Source: Pedobacter ginsengisoli (GTDB lineage: Bacteria; Bacteroidota; Bacteroidia; Sphingobacteriales; Sphingobacteriaceae). From it: a stretch of DNA of 64,000 nt. Shown here in pieces: positions 34,543 through 44,076 of this stretch. The first letter of the stretch is position 1. Every line of letters begins with the position of its first letter. The stretch covers positions 1,086,635-1,150,634 of the forward strand of contig NZ_JASSYX010000003.1 of NCBI RefSeq assembly GCF_030244015.1. Direction: 5' to 3'. The position numbers were made by a program, and so were the translations under genes. The notes under the pieces are model-generated. The model was not told the origin of the DNA, searched no databases, and worked only from the letters and a program-made list of their open reading frames with translations.

Positions 34543-35178
34543 ATGAGCCTGATTAATGACGACATGCAGCAGTTGCTGCTCAACTACTGTGAACCTGAAA
34601 ATACCCTGCTGCAAAAAATAGACCGGGAAACCCACCTCAAGGTGCTGATGCCCCGGATGCTGTCCGGCCATTACCAGGGCCGTGTGCTCAGCTTGCTCAG
34701 CAAAATGATCAGTCCTTCCAGAATATTGGAAATCGGGACTTTTACCGGATATGCAACCTTGTGCCTGGCCGAAGGTCTCGGCGCTGACGGGCTGATCTAT
34801 ACGCTGGACATCAATGAGGAACTGGAAGAGCGGGTACGGGGCTATTTTGCCGAATCACAGGATGAGGAAAAGATCCGGTATATTATTGGCGATGCTACTC
34901 AAACGGTGAACACGCTCAACGAGATTTTTGATCTGGTGTTTATTGATGCGGACAAGAAAAACAACGGCACTTATTATGACCTTATTTTTGACCGGGTAAG
35001 GCCTGGCGGGCTCATTGTTGTAGACAATGTGCTCTGGAGCGGTAAAGTTCTCCACGCCAATCCGGACAAAGACACAAAAAATATTACTAATTTTAACGAC
35101 AAGATAGCGGCTGACAACCGTGTAGAAAAACTCATCCTGCCGGTGCGGGATGGTTTGTTTATCATCAGAAAAAAATAA
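34543..35178 (+). CDS. class I SAM O-methyltransferase
   Basis: 211 residues of the catechol/caffeoyl-CoA O-methyltransferase family (PF01596). SAM-binding ILEIGTFTGYATLCLAEGL, metal and substrate motif DLVFIDADKKN, and DNVLWSGKVLH are all present. The true substrate is unknown; the family methylates catechol-like hydroxyls with a divalent metal. Second gene of the ruvX operon, 6 nt ahead of the glucosaminidase gene. Confidence 0.92.
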   Translation: MSLINDDMQQLLLNYCEPENTLLQKIDRETHLKVLMPRMLSGHYQGRVLSLLSKMISPSRILEIGTFTGYATLCLAEGLGADGLIYTLDINEELEERVRGYFAESQDEEKIRYIIGDATQTVNTLNEIFDLVFIDADKKNNGTYYDLIFDRVRPGGLIVVDNVLWSGKVLHANPDKDTKNITNFNDKIAADNRVEKLILPVRDGLFIIRKK

Positions 35179-35184
35179 TTCTTA

Positions 35185-36219
35185 ATGAACCAAAGAAACT
35201 CCGCCCTGTTTAGTCAGATCATTGCCACCGGCTTGCTTATCGTATTTTTTTCTGCCTGCAAATCGAGGCAGTACAGCCGCAACAACAAGAAAATAGAAAA
35301 GTCGGCGACAAAATCAAATCCCGACTTTAAGTCGCGCACGACGGTTACTTACATTGAAGATTTTAAAGGGGTGGCAGTTGAGGAGATGAACAAGTACGGA
35401 ATTCCGGCCAGCATTACCCTGGCACAGGGGATCATTGAGTCAGGGAGCGGCAACAGCAGCCTGGCCAGGTTTGCCAACAACCATTTTGGCATTAAGTGTA
35501 CGTCTGACTGGAAGGGTAAGGGCTATTACAAGGATGACGACAAAAAGGACGATTGCTTCAGGGTGTACAAAGATGCCCGGGAGTCGTACCGGGACCATTC
35601 GGAGTTTTTAAAGCGGAAGCGGTACAGTGCTTTGTTTGAGCTGGATAAAAATGACTATAAAAACTGGGCGTTCGGTCTGAAGGCCGCTGGTTATGCAACA
35701 AACCCTAAGTACCCGGATATGCTGATCAATATCATTGATAAGTATAAACTGTACCAATATGACCAGCCGGAAACAGAGACGGAAAAGCTCAACCGGGAAG
35801 ACAAGGTGTTTACGGAGATCAATGCAAATATCCCGCAGGAAAAGAAAAAGTTTACGCCGGTGGAAACGCCGCCTTCTAAGCAGGTGCTGAAAACACCGGA
35901 TACGCTGAAGATCTCTGCGACGGTAGTCAATAATGACATTCCTCCGGCACCGGTATATGTGCCTTCGTCAAGGGCCGGGTCTGCTGTTAAGGCGGGAGTG
36001 ACGCAGGGAGATAGCACTCCGGTCACTGCGCCCGCGACATCACCGGTATTAACTGCAACCTTACCGATGCCGGCCGATAAAACCTATACTGTACAAAAAG
36101 GGGATACGCTGTATAACATTTCCAAACGCTTTAATGTCGCTGTCGATGAAATCAAGGTTTTGAACAGTTTAAGTGATGCCGCGATTAAAATAGGGCAAAA
36201 ACTGGTGCTGGCTAAATAG
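35185..36219 (+). CDS. glucosaminidase-LysM lipoprotein
   Basis: 344 residues with a lipoprotein signal (IVFFSACKSR). A mannosyl-glycoprotein endo-beta-N-acetylglucosaminidase domain (GLUCOSAMINIDASE/flagellar J type) follows: TLAQGIIESGSGNSSLARFA with the catalytic Glu in IIESGSG and GYATNPKYPDML. A Pro/Thr-rich linker ends in a C-terminal LysM (YTVQKGDTLYNISKRFNVAV). It cuts peptidoglycan glycan chains, tethered at the envelope. It probably works in cell-wall growth or separation. Confidence 0.9.
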   Translation: MNQRNSALFSQIIATGLLIVFFSACKSRQYSRNNKKIEKSATKSNPDFKSRTTVTYIEDFKGVAVEEMNKYGIPASITLAQGIIESGSGNSSLARFANNHFGIKCTSDWKGKGYYKDDDKKDDCFRVYKDARESYRDHSEFLKRKRYSALFELDKNDYKNWAFGLKAAGYATNPKYPDMLINIIDKYKLYQYDQPETETEKLNREDKVFTEINANIPQEKKKFTPVETPPSKQVLKTPDTLKISATVVNNDIPPAPVYVPSSRAGSAVKAGVTQGDSTPVTAPATSPVLTATLPMPADKTYTVQKGDTLYNISKRFNVAVDEIKVLNSLSDAAIKIGQKLVLAK

Positions 36220-36279
36220 ACGTTAAATAATGTTAACGTTTGACTGCACATATCGTTATATTGTAGTTTTGTATTTCCA

Positions 36280-37032
36280 ATGAGATTTTACAACCTGCTG
36301 ATGCTCCTTTGTTTCTGTGCTTTGCATGCTGCTGCCCAAAACGGCACGGTGCAGGGCTTTGTTGTGGACAAGGACACCAGATTGCGTCTGGCGAAGGTTT
36401 ACATCTACAATGCCACCAAAGATGAGGGCATCTATAATACGCCTAAGGGTGAGTTTGCGATCAGAGCGGCCGTTGGCGATACCTTGTTTGCCGTGCTTCA
36501 GGGATATGCTGTGGATACACTTGTGCATAATGGACAAAAGTCGGTTTATTTTCAGTTGAAGTCCCTGGGCATTAACCTAAGGGAAGTTTCTATTCTTGGT
36601 AAAAAACTGACACCTCTGGAAAGGTATACTGAAGCCCAGAAGGAATATAAGTATAAGCTGGAAAAGGGTAAGGCCAAAGATCTCCTCAACCTGGGGACGA
36701 GCGGGGTTGGGCTGGGCATTGATGCCATTTACAATTTATTGAGCCGGGAGGGTAAGAATGCCCGTCATCTTCAAAAAATCCTGGAACGGGACTATAGGGA
36801 GGCTATTATTGATTACAGGTACAACCCGGATTATGTAAAAAGGGTATTGCAGATCAGTGAAACGGAAGCTGATGATTTTATGCACCAGTACCGCCCTACT
36901 TATGATTTTATTCTGAGTGCCTCGGATTATGATTTTGTGGTGTTCCTGAGAAACAGTTATGCCAGCTATAAACGCAATCCGGCAGCGTTCAGGCTGCAGC
37001 CGCTCCCCAAAATAAAGGTCGAAGAATTCTAG
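36280..37032 (+). CDS. exported carboxypeptidase-regulatory-like protein
   Basis: 250 residues with signal peptide (LLCFCALHAAAQ). Residues 22-95 form a CarboxypepD_reg-like beta-sandwich (GFVVDKDTRLRLAKVYIYNA, IYNTPKGEFAIRAAVGDTLF), the fold also found at the front of SusC proteins but here without a barrel. The rest is helical and uncharacterised. Function unknown; such proteins are frequent in Bacteroidetes. A weak TAGTTTTG box at 36262 could drive it. Confidence 0.75.
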   Translation: MRFYNLLMLLCFCALHAAAQNGTVQGFVVDKDTRLRLAKVYIYNATKDEGIYNTPKGEFAIRAAVGDTLFAVLQGYAVDTLVHNGQKSVYFQLKSLGINLREVSILGKKLTPLERYTEAQKEYKYKLEKGKAKDLLNLGTSGVGLGIDAIYNLLSREGKNARHLQKILERDYREAIIDYRYNPDYVKRVLQISETEADDFMHQYRPTYDFILSASDYDFVVFLRNSYASYKRNPAAFRLQPLPKIKVEEF

Positions 37033-37096
37033 GGCTTTTGTAATTTGTTTAGCATTAAACTTTTAATAAGTCAGTTTTTTGTTTTTCTTTGTAGGA

Positions 37097-38140
37097 ATGA
37101 AGAGTTTTAATATCTGCCTATTATTATCTTTTATCAGTGTATCGTCCTTGTTTGCGCAGGAGACCGATACCATTCCTATCGATACCATTCCTATTGAAAC
37201 CAAAGGATTGGAAATCAAACTAAAACGCAGCCCGTTGCCTGTAAGGGTGGGTACGCTGACGTTTAAACCCATCAGAATCGCCCCGGTGGTGGTGGATGAA
37301 AAGGTGAATTACTGGAAAACAGCGACTCAAATCGGGATTGATGTAAACCAGGGTGCATTTTCAAAAAACTGGAGGGCAGGGGGTGTAAATTCACTTGCTG
37401 TTGGGGGAATGTTAAATTACAAAACGGCATACAGTAAGGAAAGTTACAGTTTTACCAGTGAGGTGAGGCTGGAATATGGTAAGGTTAAAAATAAAGATCA
37501 ATTGCAAAAGAAAACCCGGGACAGGATTTTCTGGGACAATAAAGGTGGCTTACAGCTTTCAAAAAGTTGGTATTTCTTCGGATCGGTAACCTTTGAGTCG
37601 CAGTTTGACAGAGGTTATTTTTATTATAGGGACCCGAAACAGAACAATGAGGAGAAGGCGGACCTGATCTCTAAGTTCATGGCACCTGGTTATCTTACAG
37701 AATCGATTGGTTTTGAATACAAGCCTGTTCCTTATTTTTCTACACGGATCGGTACTGGTACAGCCAAGCAAACGTTCATGCTGGACACCGCGGTGATCAA
37801 TCTGGCAAGAAATCCGGGCAATTTTGGTTTGAGGCCGCCTAAGGACGGCAGGCCGGCCCAGACATTCAGAAATGAGCTTGCTTTCCAGGTCACCAGTACT
37901 TTTGGCGAAAAACAGATTTTCACCAATGTCTTTTTATATGCCCGTTACAACATGTTTATTCCCTATGACAGGCCTTTAGCGCACGTAGATCACCGCTTGG
38001 ATGTCACCCTGAAATCAAAGATCAACAAGTTCATGAATGTGACAATAAACGGTGTTGGCCTGTTTGACAAAGATTCTGATCCTGAAGTTCAGGCCAGTCA
38101 GAACCTTTCGCTGGGATTTGGCTTTACTTTTCCAAGATAA
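37097..38140 (+). CDS. DUF3078 outer-membrane protein
   Basis: 347 residues from the ATG at 37097 (MKSFNICLLLSFISVSSLFA, signal ending FAQ). The motif NYWKTATQIGIDVNQGAFSK plus NWRAGGVNSLAVGG marks the DUF3078 family, and the alternating-strand body with the C-terminal FGFTFPR is a beta barrel. It lies in the outer membrane; role unknown. There is a direct repeat of IPIDTIPI near the start of the mature protein. The frame upstream to 37079 is not the start. Confidence 0.85.
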   Translation: MKSFNICLLLSFISVSSLFAQETDTIPIDTIPIETKGLEIKLKRSPLPVRVGTLTFKPIRIAPVVVDEKVNYWKTATQIGIDVNQGAFSKNWRAGGVNSLAVGGMLNYKTAYSKESYSFTSEVRLEYGKVKNKDQLQKKTRDRIFWDNKGGLQLSKSWYFFGSVTFESQFDRGYFYYRDPKQNNEEKADLISKFMAPGYLTESIGFEYKPVPYFSTRIGTGTAKQTFMLDTAVINLARNPGNFGLRPPKDGRPAQTFRNELAFQVTSTFGEKQIFTNVFLYARYNMFIPYDRPLAHVDHRLDVTLKSKINKFMNVTINGVGLFDKDSDPEVQASQNLSLGFGFTFPR

Positions 38141-38209
38141 TACAGCCGGGACGGTATTGGTTCCAAAATCGATTACACAATTATTACCCTTTGATTCCGC
38201 CAAAATTAA

Positions 38210-38217
38210 TAACTTTG
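38210..38217 (+). promoter_or_regulatory. -7 box of ffh
   Basis: TAACTTTG matches TAnnTTTG; a TTG lies at 38191, 16 nt away, a bit close for the -33 element. The ATG is 38 nt downstream. Confidence 0.4.
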
Positions 38218-38255
38218 GGGTCTTATAAATATTGACCAATAAGCAGTAAAAGAAG

Positions 38256-39596
38256 ATGTTTGAAAATTTACAGGATAAACTAGACCGTGCATTTAAAGTT
38301 TTAAAAGGACAAGGAAGCATTACTGAGATCAACGTGGCTGAAACCATGAAGGAGATCCGTAAGGCTTTGCTGGATGCCGATGTAAATTATAAGACAGCCA
38401 AGAGCTTTACGGATGATGTGAAGGAAAAGGCCCTGGGCTTGAATGTGCTTACCGCGGTTTCCCCGGGTCAGTTGCTGACCAAGGTAATGAACGATGAGCT
38501 TGCCGCGCTGATGGGTGGTGAGGTGACGGAGCTTGATCTAAAGAACAATCCTACAATTATATTGATTGCCGGTCTGAACGGTGCGGGTAAAACTACTTTT
38601 ACAGGAAAGCTGGCAAATTTCCTGAAGGCTAAGGGCAAGAAACCTTTGCTGGTTGCAGGTGACATTTACCGTCCGGCAGCGATTGACCAGCTAGAAGTCC
38701 TGGCTGAACAGATCGGTGTCCCGGTATATGCCAACAGGGATTCTAAAGATCCGGTGGACATTGCGATGGAAGGTATCGCCCAAGGTAAAAAAGACAACAA
38801 CAATGTCATCATTATAGATACTGCCGGCCGTCTGGCGATCGATGAGCAGATGATGGACGAGATCGCTGCGGTAAAGGCAAGCACCAAACCGCATGAGATC
38901 CTCTTTGTCGTGGATGCCATGACCGGACAGGATGCTGTGAATACGGCAAAAGCTTTTAATGACAGGCTGGACTTTACCGGTGTGGTGCTGACCAAACTGG
39001 ACGGTGATACACGCGGTGGTGCTGCGCTTTCTATTAAATCTGTGGTCAACAAACCGATCAAATTCATCGGTACCGGCGAAAAGATGGAGGCCCTGGATGT
39101 GTTCTATCCGGAAAGGATGGCTTCACGTATTTTGGGCATGGGTGATGTCGTTTCTTTGGTGGAACGTGCGCAGCAGCAGTTTGATGAGAAAGAGGCCGCT
39201 GAGCTTCAAAAGAAGATCCGCAAGAATAAGTTTGATTTCAACGATTTTTACAACCAGATCCAGCAGATCAAGAAAATGGGTAATATGAAAGACCTGATGG
39301 GCATGATCCCTGGTGTTGGAAAAATGATGAAGAATGTGGAGATCGAGGATGATGCTTTCAAAGGTATTGAGGCGATCATTCAGTCCATGACTCCTTTTGA
39401 AAAGGAAAATCCGGACAGCATTGTCCAAAGCAGAAAAATAAGGATCTCTAAAGGCTCGGGTACTTCTATCGAAGAGGTGAGCAAGCTGATCAAGCAGTTT
39501 GAAGACATGCGTAAGGTCATGAAGCAGTTCTCTAATCCTGCGGCAGCAGCTAAGATGATGAAAAACATGCCGAAAATGCCTCAGGGCAGGATGTAA
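38256..39596 (+). CDS. ffh: signal recognition particle protein Ffh
   Basis: 446 residues in the NG-M order: N domain (LDRAFKVLKGQGSITEINVA), G domain with GLNGAGKTTFTGKLA, DTAGRLAIDEQ and TKLDGDTRGGAA, and the methionine-rich M domain ending MMKNMPKMPQGRM. It binds signal sequences and 4.5S RNA and hands ribosomes to FtsY at the membrane. Length is usual. No ffs RNA gene is recognised in the window. Confidence 0.97.
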   Translation: MFENLQDKLDRAFKVLKGQGSITEINVAETMKEIRKALLDADVNYKTAKSFTDDVKEKALGLNVLTAVSPGQLLTKVMNDELAALMGGEVTELDLKNNPTIILIAGLNGAGKTTFTGKLANFLKAKGKKPLLVAGDIYRPAAIDQLEVLAEQIGVPVYANRDSKDPVDIAMEGIAQGKKDNNNVIIIDTAGRLAIDEQMMDEIAAVKASTKPHEILFVVDAMTGQDAVNTAKAFNDRLDFTGVVLTKLDGDTRGGAALSIKSVVNKPIKFIGTGEKMEALDVFYPERMASRILGMGDVVSLVERAQQQFDEKEAAELQKKIRKNKFDFNDFYNQIQQIKKMGNMKDLMGMIPGVGKMMKNVEIEDDAFKGIEAIIQSMTPFEKENPDSIVQSRKIRISKGSGTSIEEVSKLIKQFEDMRKVMKQFSNPAAAAKMMKNMPKMPQGRM

Positions 39597-39684
39597 TCTT
39601 TATTGTTAAAAATAAATTTCTTTTTGTTTACCGCTGGTCGTTTGAAGTGGTATAGTTTAGGCAAATTAATTTTTGTTGGAAATT

Positions 39685-41223
39685 ATGCTGGTAAAAACTT
39701 ATGGCAGCGCCGTTTTTGGTGTGAATGCACTGACCATTACCCTGGAGGTGAGTATAGGTGGCGGGAACAGGTACCACATTGTTGGCCTGCCCGACAATGC
39801 GATTAAAGAAAGTCTGCGAAGGATAGAAAGCGCGATTCAGTCTGCGGGGCTGAAAATGCCGAGGCAAAAGATCGTGATCAACCTGGCTCCTGCTGACATC
39901 AGGAAAGAGGGCTCTGCTTATGACCTGCCTATTGCGATCGCAATTCTGGCTGCATCAGAGCAACTGGAAACCGCGGAGATCGGGAATTATTTCATTATGG
40001 GTGAACTTTCGCTGGATGGGGGCTTGCAGCCGGTTAAAGGTGCGCTGCCGATTTCTATTCAGGCCAAGAACGCCGGATTTAAAGGTTTTATATTGCCTAA
40101 GGACAATTCCCGTGAGGCGGCCATTGTGAGTGATCTGATGGTATATGGCATGAGCAACCTGATGGAGGTCGTCGATTTTTTTAACGGCACATCACAGCCG
40201 GCGCCTGTGGTCGTCAATACCAGGGACGAGTTTAATAGTCATGTAAACAGCTATCCGCATGATTTTTCAGATGTGAAAGGCCAGGAAAATATCAAAAGAG
40301 CTCTGGAGATTGCCGCTGCCGGAGGTCATAACCTGATCCTGATTGGCCCGCCTGGTGCGGGCAAGACGATGCTGGCGAAACGGCTGCCAACGATATTGCC
40401 GCCTTTAAATCTTCATGAGGCTTTGGAAACGACCAAGATCCATTCTGTGGCGGGAAAGCTGGGAGCGGCTGATGCTTTGATGACGGAAAGGCCATACCGC
40501 AGTCCTCACCATACCATTTCAGACATCGCCCTGGTGGGCGGCGGCGCAAATCCACAGCCGGGTGAGATTTCACTGGCCCATAATGGTGTACTTTTTCTGG
40601 ATGAGCTCCCTGAATTCAAGCGCAGTGTGCTGGAGGTGATGCGCCAGCCGCTGGAAGAGAGGAATGTGATCATTTCACGTGCGAAGATCTGTGTGGAGTA
40701 TCCGGCGAGTTTTATGCTGATCGCGTCTATGAACCCCTGCCCCTGCGGCTTTTTCAATCACCCGGAAAAGGAGTGTATTTGCGGGCCGGGCGTGGTGCAG
40801 AAGTATTTGAGCAAGATCTCCGGACCGCTGCTGGACCGGATTGACCTGCATGTGGAGGTGACGCCGGTTAATTTTACCGAGCTTACTTCGGCTCTGGAAG
40901 CGGAGAAGAGTGCGGACATCAGGGATCGGGTGATCAGGGCAAGAGCAGTTCAGGACCTGAGGTTTGAGGCCAGCAATGCGGTACATTACAATGCACAGAT
41001 GAGTCCTAATATGGTGAGGAACATTTGCAAGATCAGCGACGCCGGCCAGGTGCTGATCAAAAAGGCCATGGAAAAACTGGGCTTATCGGCCAGGGCATAT
41101 GACCGCATATTGAAGGTATCCAGGACTATTGCGGATCTGGCCGGGAGTGAGGTAATTGCGCTGGAGCATCTGGCGGAGGCGATACATTACCGCAGCCTTG
41201 ACCGGGAGAGCTGGGCGGGTTAA
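39685..41223 (+). CDS. comM: YifB/ComM-type Mg-chelatase-like AAA ATPase
   Basis: 512 residues from the ATG at 39685 (MLVKTYGSAVFGVNALTITL). The N-terminal ChlI/lon-protease-like half (VGLPDNAIKESLRRIESAIQ) is followed by Walker A GPPGAGKTML, Walker B VLFLDELPEF, and the four-cysteine zinc part MNPCPCGFFNHPEKECICGP. ComM is a DNA helicase used in branch migration during natural transformation in gammaproteobacteria; here the role is inferred. The 3' end overlaps the next gene (convergent) by 4 nt. Confidence 0.93.
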   Translation: MLVKTYGSAVFGVNALTITLEVSIGGGNRYHIVGLPDNAIKESLRRIESAIQSAGLKMPRQKIVINLAPADIRKEGSAYDLPIAIAILAASEQLETAEIGNYFIMGELSLDGGLQPVKGALPISIQAKNAGFKGFILPKDNSREAAIVSDLMVYGMSNLMEVVDFFNGTSQPAPVVVNTRDEFNSHVNSYPHDFSDVKGQENIKRALEIAAAGGHNLILIGPPGAGKTMLAKRLPTILPPLNLHEALETTKIHSVAGKLGAADALMTERPYRSPHHTISDIALVGGGANPQPGEISLAHNGVLFLDELPEFKRSVLEVMRQPLEERNVIISRAKICVEYPASFMLIASMNPCPCGFFNHPEKECICGPGVVQKYLSKISGPLLDRIDLHVEVTPVNFTELTSALEAEKSADIRDRVIRARAVQDLRFEASNAVHYNAQMSPNMVRNICKISDAGQVLIKKAMEKLGLSARAYDRILKVSRTIADLAGSEVIALEHLAEAIHYRSLDRESWAG

Positions 41224-41495
41224 TCCTTGTCGTTTTCGCTGAAACCGGGGTCCTCATCTTCGTCTTCCTCTTCGGGAACGTAGGCAAGAATCGCCTGTCC
41301 AATGGCGTTGATCTCTTCATTGGGTTCAAATAAGGGAGTCGCGGTTTCGGGATCAAGTTTGAGCCATTGAAGGTCCGTGTCTTTTTGAATGTGTGCGAAC
41401 TCTTTACCGTCCTTATAGATGACGTAGACGTCGTTTCCTTCCGGAAACACGGCGTAATCGATATGCGCTACCTGGATGTCGAATGGTTCTTGCAT
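41220..41495 (-). CDS. small conserved acidic protein
   Basis: 91 residues beginning MQEPFDIQVAHIDYAVFPEG and ending in an acid run (EEEDEDEDPGFSENDKD). No signal peptide or membrane segment; the first two thirds look like strands with an IYKDGKEFAHI hairpin. Its genome position next to comM is suited to a real gene, and the codon use looks coding, but the function is unknown. Confidence 0.6.
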   Translation of the reverse strand: MQEPFDIQVAHIDYAVFPEGNDVYVIYKDGKEFAHIQKDTDLQWLKLDPETATPLFEPNEEINAIGQAILAYVPEEEDEDEDPGFSENDKD

Positions 41496-41520
41496 GTGTC
41501 TTTATATTTCTTTAAAGCGC

Positions 41521-42933
41521 TTAGCGCAGGGTTGAATAATTATAAAACTGGAGTTTGCCGGTGCCCCTGGCCTGGATCTTTACGGAGTCAGTGCCATTTG
41601 CCCCCTTTAGTGCCAGGTTGAGGTTGTTGATGCCTTTTTGCAGCGGGATCCTGGCGTAGCTGATCTGGCCGGGCAGGGTTTGCCAGTTGCGCGTGTCTGC
41701 CTTCTCAGATAACAGGCTATACAGCTGTACCCCAAAACCGAGCCCTTCCAGCAGCGCATTGTCCTTGCCGTTCTTTCCGCTTTTTTTAGCGCTTGCCTTT
41801 ATCGCGTACTCGGCTGCCTTCTTTACCGCAAGACGTGTGAGGATTTTGCCCATTTCTTTGGCAAACCGCTGATCCAGTGTTTTAAAGGCCAGTTCGTTGA
41901 TGTCTTCAGTTTTTTCAAGTGTGGCTTCGGTCTGCCCGTTGCTGACAGTGGCGCTGCTGTAGTGCTGGGGGCGGGCAACATATTTTGGGTAAGTGGCTCT
42001 TAAACTCTCGACCGAGTTCAGGTCAATGTCATTATTGCCGTAGCTCGTGTTGTAAGGGATAAAGATGGTTCCTGTTGCATTTGTGAAGACGAGACTGCCA
42101 TCGTTGCTTCTGATCAGGGAAAAGAAAAATTCCTGCTGCTGTTTGACAGGTGCCAGCCCGTTCTCCCAAAAAACGATCATCTCCCCGCCTTCTGACAGCG
42201 GTTTGGCCTGGTATTTAAATCCGAACAATTCTTCGAAACGCGCAAGTTCCGATTTAAAGCCATTGAGATCGGCTGTTCTCAGCACGTCCTCCTGAAGTGT
42301 TTTGGGCATGGTGGTCCCATACCAGGTTTTGTCTTTACTGTTCAGGTATACTTCGGCTGCATTGCGGTAGGCAATAAATGCATTATTTACATCTCCGTCA
42401 CTTTCGTAGATCAGACCCTGCAGCATCAGTGAAAATGCGTCTTTGGAGTATCTGTTGCTTTTGTTGTTAAACTTATCGTCCTGTTCCTGTGATTGCAGGC
42501 TGATGCGCCGGGCTTCTACTACTGCGTCTTCTTTTTTTCCCAGATGGAGGTAGTTCAGCGCTTTGTAGTAATGGATCATGAATTTCTCAAAATCTTCGCC
42601 TTTGTAGGTTTGTGTCATGGGGTTTACCAGCGTCCCTACTATCGCATCAGCAGTTCCGTCAAGTCCACTTTCCAGCAGTGAATCTGCCTGGTTAAAGTAG
42701 GTATTGCTGTCTTCAAATGCCCCCATCAGCTGACAGGTCCGTCCTTTCTCCATCAGGTAAAGCAGTTGGTTCCTGGGCCTTTGCAGCAGTTTGTTCTTGT
42801 TCAGCTCTGTATTGGCCTGCAGGTAATTTCCTTCGGAGATCTGCTTGTAATAGCCCGCTATCTTTTCATTGTAAGACGCGCAGCCGCACAGAAAAAATAC
42901 CAGGCAGAGAAGACCTCTGCTAGTTTTTAACAT
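41521..42933 (-). CDS. COG3014-like lipoprotein with TPR-like repeats
   Basis: 470 residues from the ATG at 42933 (MLKTSRGLLCLVFFLCGCAS, lipobox CGCAS). The body shows TPR-like helices (YLMEKGRTCQLMGAFEDSNT, FMIHYYKALNYLHLGKKEDA). The overall layout, and LpoB as neighbour, fit the uncharacterised COG3014 lipoprotein family. The start overlaps the end of lpoB by 14 nt, so the two are coupled. Probably outer-membrane anchored and linked to cell-wall synthesis. Confidence 0.8.
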   Translation of the reverse strand: MLKTSRGLLCLVFFLCGCASYNEKIAGYYKQISEGNYLQANTELNKNKLLQRPRNQLLYLMEKGRTCQLMGAFEDSNTYFNQADSLLESGLDGTADAIVGTLVNPMTQTYKGEDFEKFMIHYYKALNYLHLGKKEDAVVEARRISLQSQEQDDKFNNKSNRYSKDAFSLMLQGLIYESDGDVNNAFIAYRNAAEVYLNSKDKTWYGTTMPKTLQEDVLRTADLNGFKSELARFEELFGFKYQAKPLSEGGEMIVFWENGLAPVKQQQEFFFSLIRSNDGSLVFTNATGTIFIPYNTSYGNNDIDLNSVESLRATYPKYVARPQHYSSATVSNGQTEATLEKTEDINELAFKTLDQRFAKEMGKILTRLAVKKAAEYAIKASAKKSGKNGKDNALLEGLGFGVQLYSLLSEKADTRNWQTLPGQISYARIPLQKGINNLNLALKGANGTDSVKIQARGTGKLQFYNYSTLR

Positions 42934-43513
42934 ATTTAGTGATCTTTTTATCACCGATCCATACCACTTCATTGGTTTGAATGTCTGTCAGTTCGAGATT
43001 CACCTGATAGTATACCACTTTTTGTTTCTTATGTGCGTCTACAATGGAGTTGATAGAGCCCTGCAGGATATAGTCGGCTCCATTTTCCAGACCAAACTTC
43101 TTCATGGTAGATACTGAAGCGTTGTCCTGCTGATCTGCTTTTTCTGCACGCAGTTCTTCTCTTTTTTTGCCGCCCTGTACCAGCCGAACGCGCTCGCTGG
43201 AAATAAAGGTTTGCTCGACATCTTTTACGAAAGTCTCGGCATCGATGTGCTCATGGCTTTTGTTTTGCACCAGTCCGACCACTACGACCGGTCTTTTCCC
43301 TTTTTTTTCTTCCAGATGCGTGGAGATCCATTTGCCGGCCAGGATGCTCTGGGTCATCTCCTGGGCTACGAGCCTGGAGTCTGTGTTGTTCCAGTTACCG
43401 CTGATGTCAACGGTGTCGTTGGTATTGATCCTGGTTACTTGTCTTGAACATGAGGAAATCAATATTCCGGAAACTGCAAGGGCAGTAAGGGCTATTATTT
43501 TTTTGAATTGCAT
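42920..43513 (-). CDS. LpoB-like penicillin-binding protein activator
   Basis: 197 residues from the ATG at 43513 (MQFKKIIALTALAVSGILIS, lipobox ISSC). The domain RPVVVVGLVQNKSHEHIDAE to NGADYILQGSINSIVDAHKK and VNLELTDIQTNEVVWIGDKK matches LpoB (PF13036), the outer-membrane lipoprotein that activates PBP1B. In Bacteroidetes its partner is not established. Middle gene of a three-gene operon; the frame extends to 43621 only through the upstream gene. Confidence 0.85.
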   Translation of the reverse strand: MQFKKIIALTALAVSGILISSCSRQVTRINTNDTVDISGNWNNTDSRLVAQEMTQSILAGKWISTHLEEKKGKRPVVVVGLVQNKSHEHIDAETFVKDVEQTFISSERVRLVQGGKKREELRAEKADQQDNASVSTMKKFGLENGADYILQGSINSIVDAHKKQKVVYYQVNLELTDIQTNEVVWIGDKKITKYVKN

Positions 43514-43542
43514 TTTATGATAAGTTTTCTTGAAATTTCGTA

Positions 43543-43917
43543 TTACCAGCCAAGCCAAAGGTTGCTGTGCCTCCAGCTGCGCCGGCCCCAGGTATGGTAA
43601 CCAAGGCCGCCATAGCCCCAATTGTTATATGCCGGGTAATAATTCACTGAAGGGTATAGCCATGAGTTCTGATAGTTCTGCTCCCTGCGGAGTTTTCTCC
43701 GTTCTTCCCGTGCCTCGTACCAGTCATATGCTTTATAGGTGTTCTGCAGCGTGGTCCCTTGTGTACTGGTTAAAGAGTCTGCTGCATTCATATATTTTGC
43801 CCGGCTGCTTTCGTATCGCGGGTTCTGATCGGGAGCCAGGCTGGCCTGCTGTCCCCGGCTTGTCAGGGTAAAAACCGTCACGGCTGTCAGAACTGTGATT
43901 ATCAATTTCATTTTCAT
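43543..43917 (-). CDS. secreted Tyr/Trp-rich small protein
   Basis: 124 residues from the ATG at 43917 (MKMKLIITVLTAVTVFTLTS); a start 6 nt later is equally possible. After the signal come polar residues, a helix (AYDWYEAREERRKLRREQNY) and then a C-terminus crowded with Tyr, Trp, Gly and Asn (NYYPAYNNWGYGGLGYHTW). Such ends are seen in envelope-attached proteins. First gene of the operon with lpoB (29 nt apart) and COG3014. Confidence 0.65.
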   Translation of the reverse strand: MKMKLIITVLTAVTVFTLTSRGQQASLAPDQNPRYESSRAKYMNAADSLTSTQGTTLQNTYKAYDWYEAREERRKLRREQNYQNSWLYPSVNYYPAYNNWGYGGLGYHTWGRRSWRHSNLWLGW

Positions 43918-44076
43918 AAGTATAAAATTTATTTTCTTCGTTATGAATGTTGAACTAAAGGCAAAATTACTAAACTTTTTTTCTGATTGCTGCATTGGAA
44001 TACAATCACAGTGTCAATAATCGAGTTAAAAAGTGTTAAAGTAAAGACAGGAAAAACAGGAAAAGGTTACACCAGA

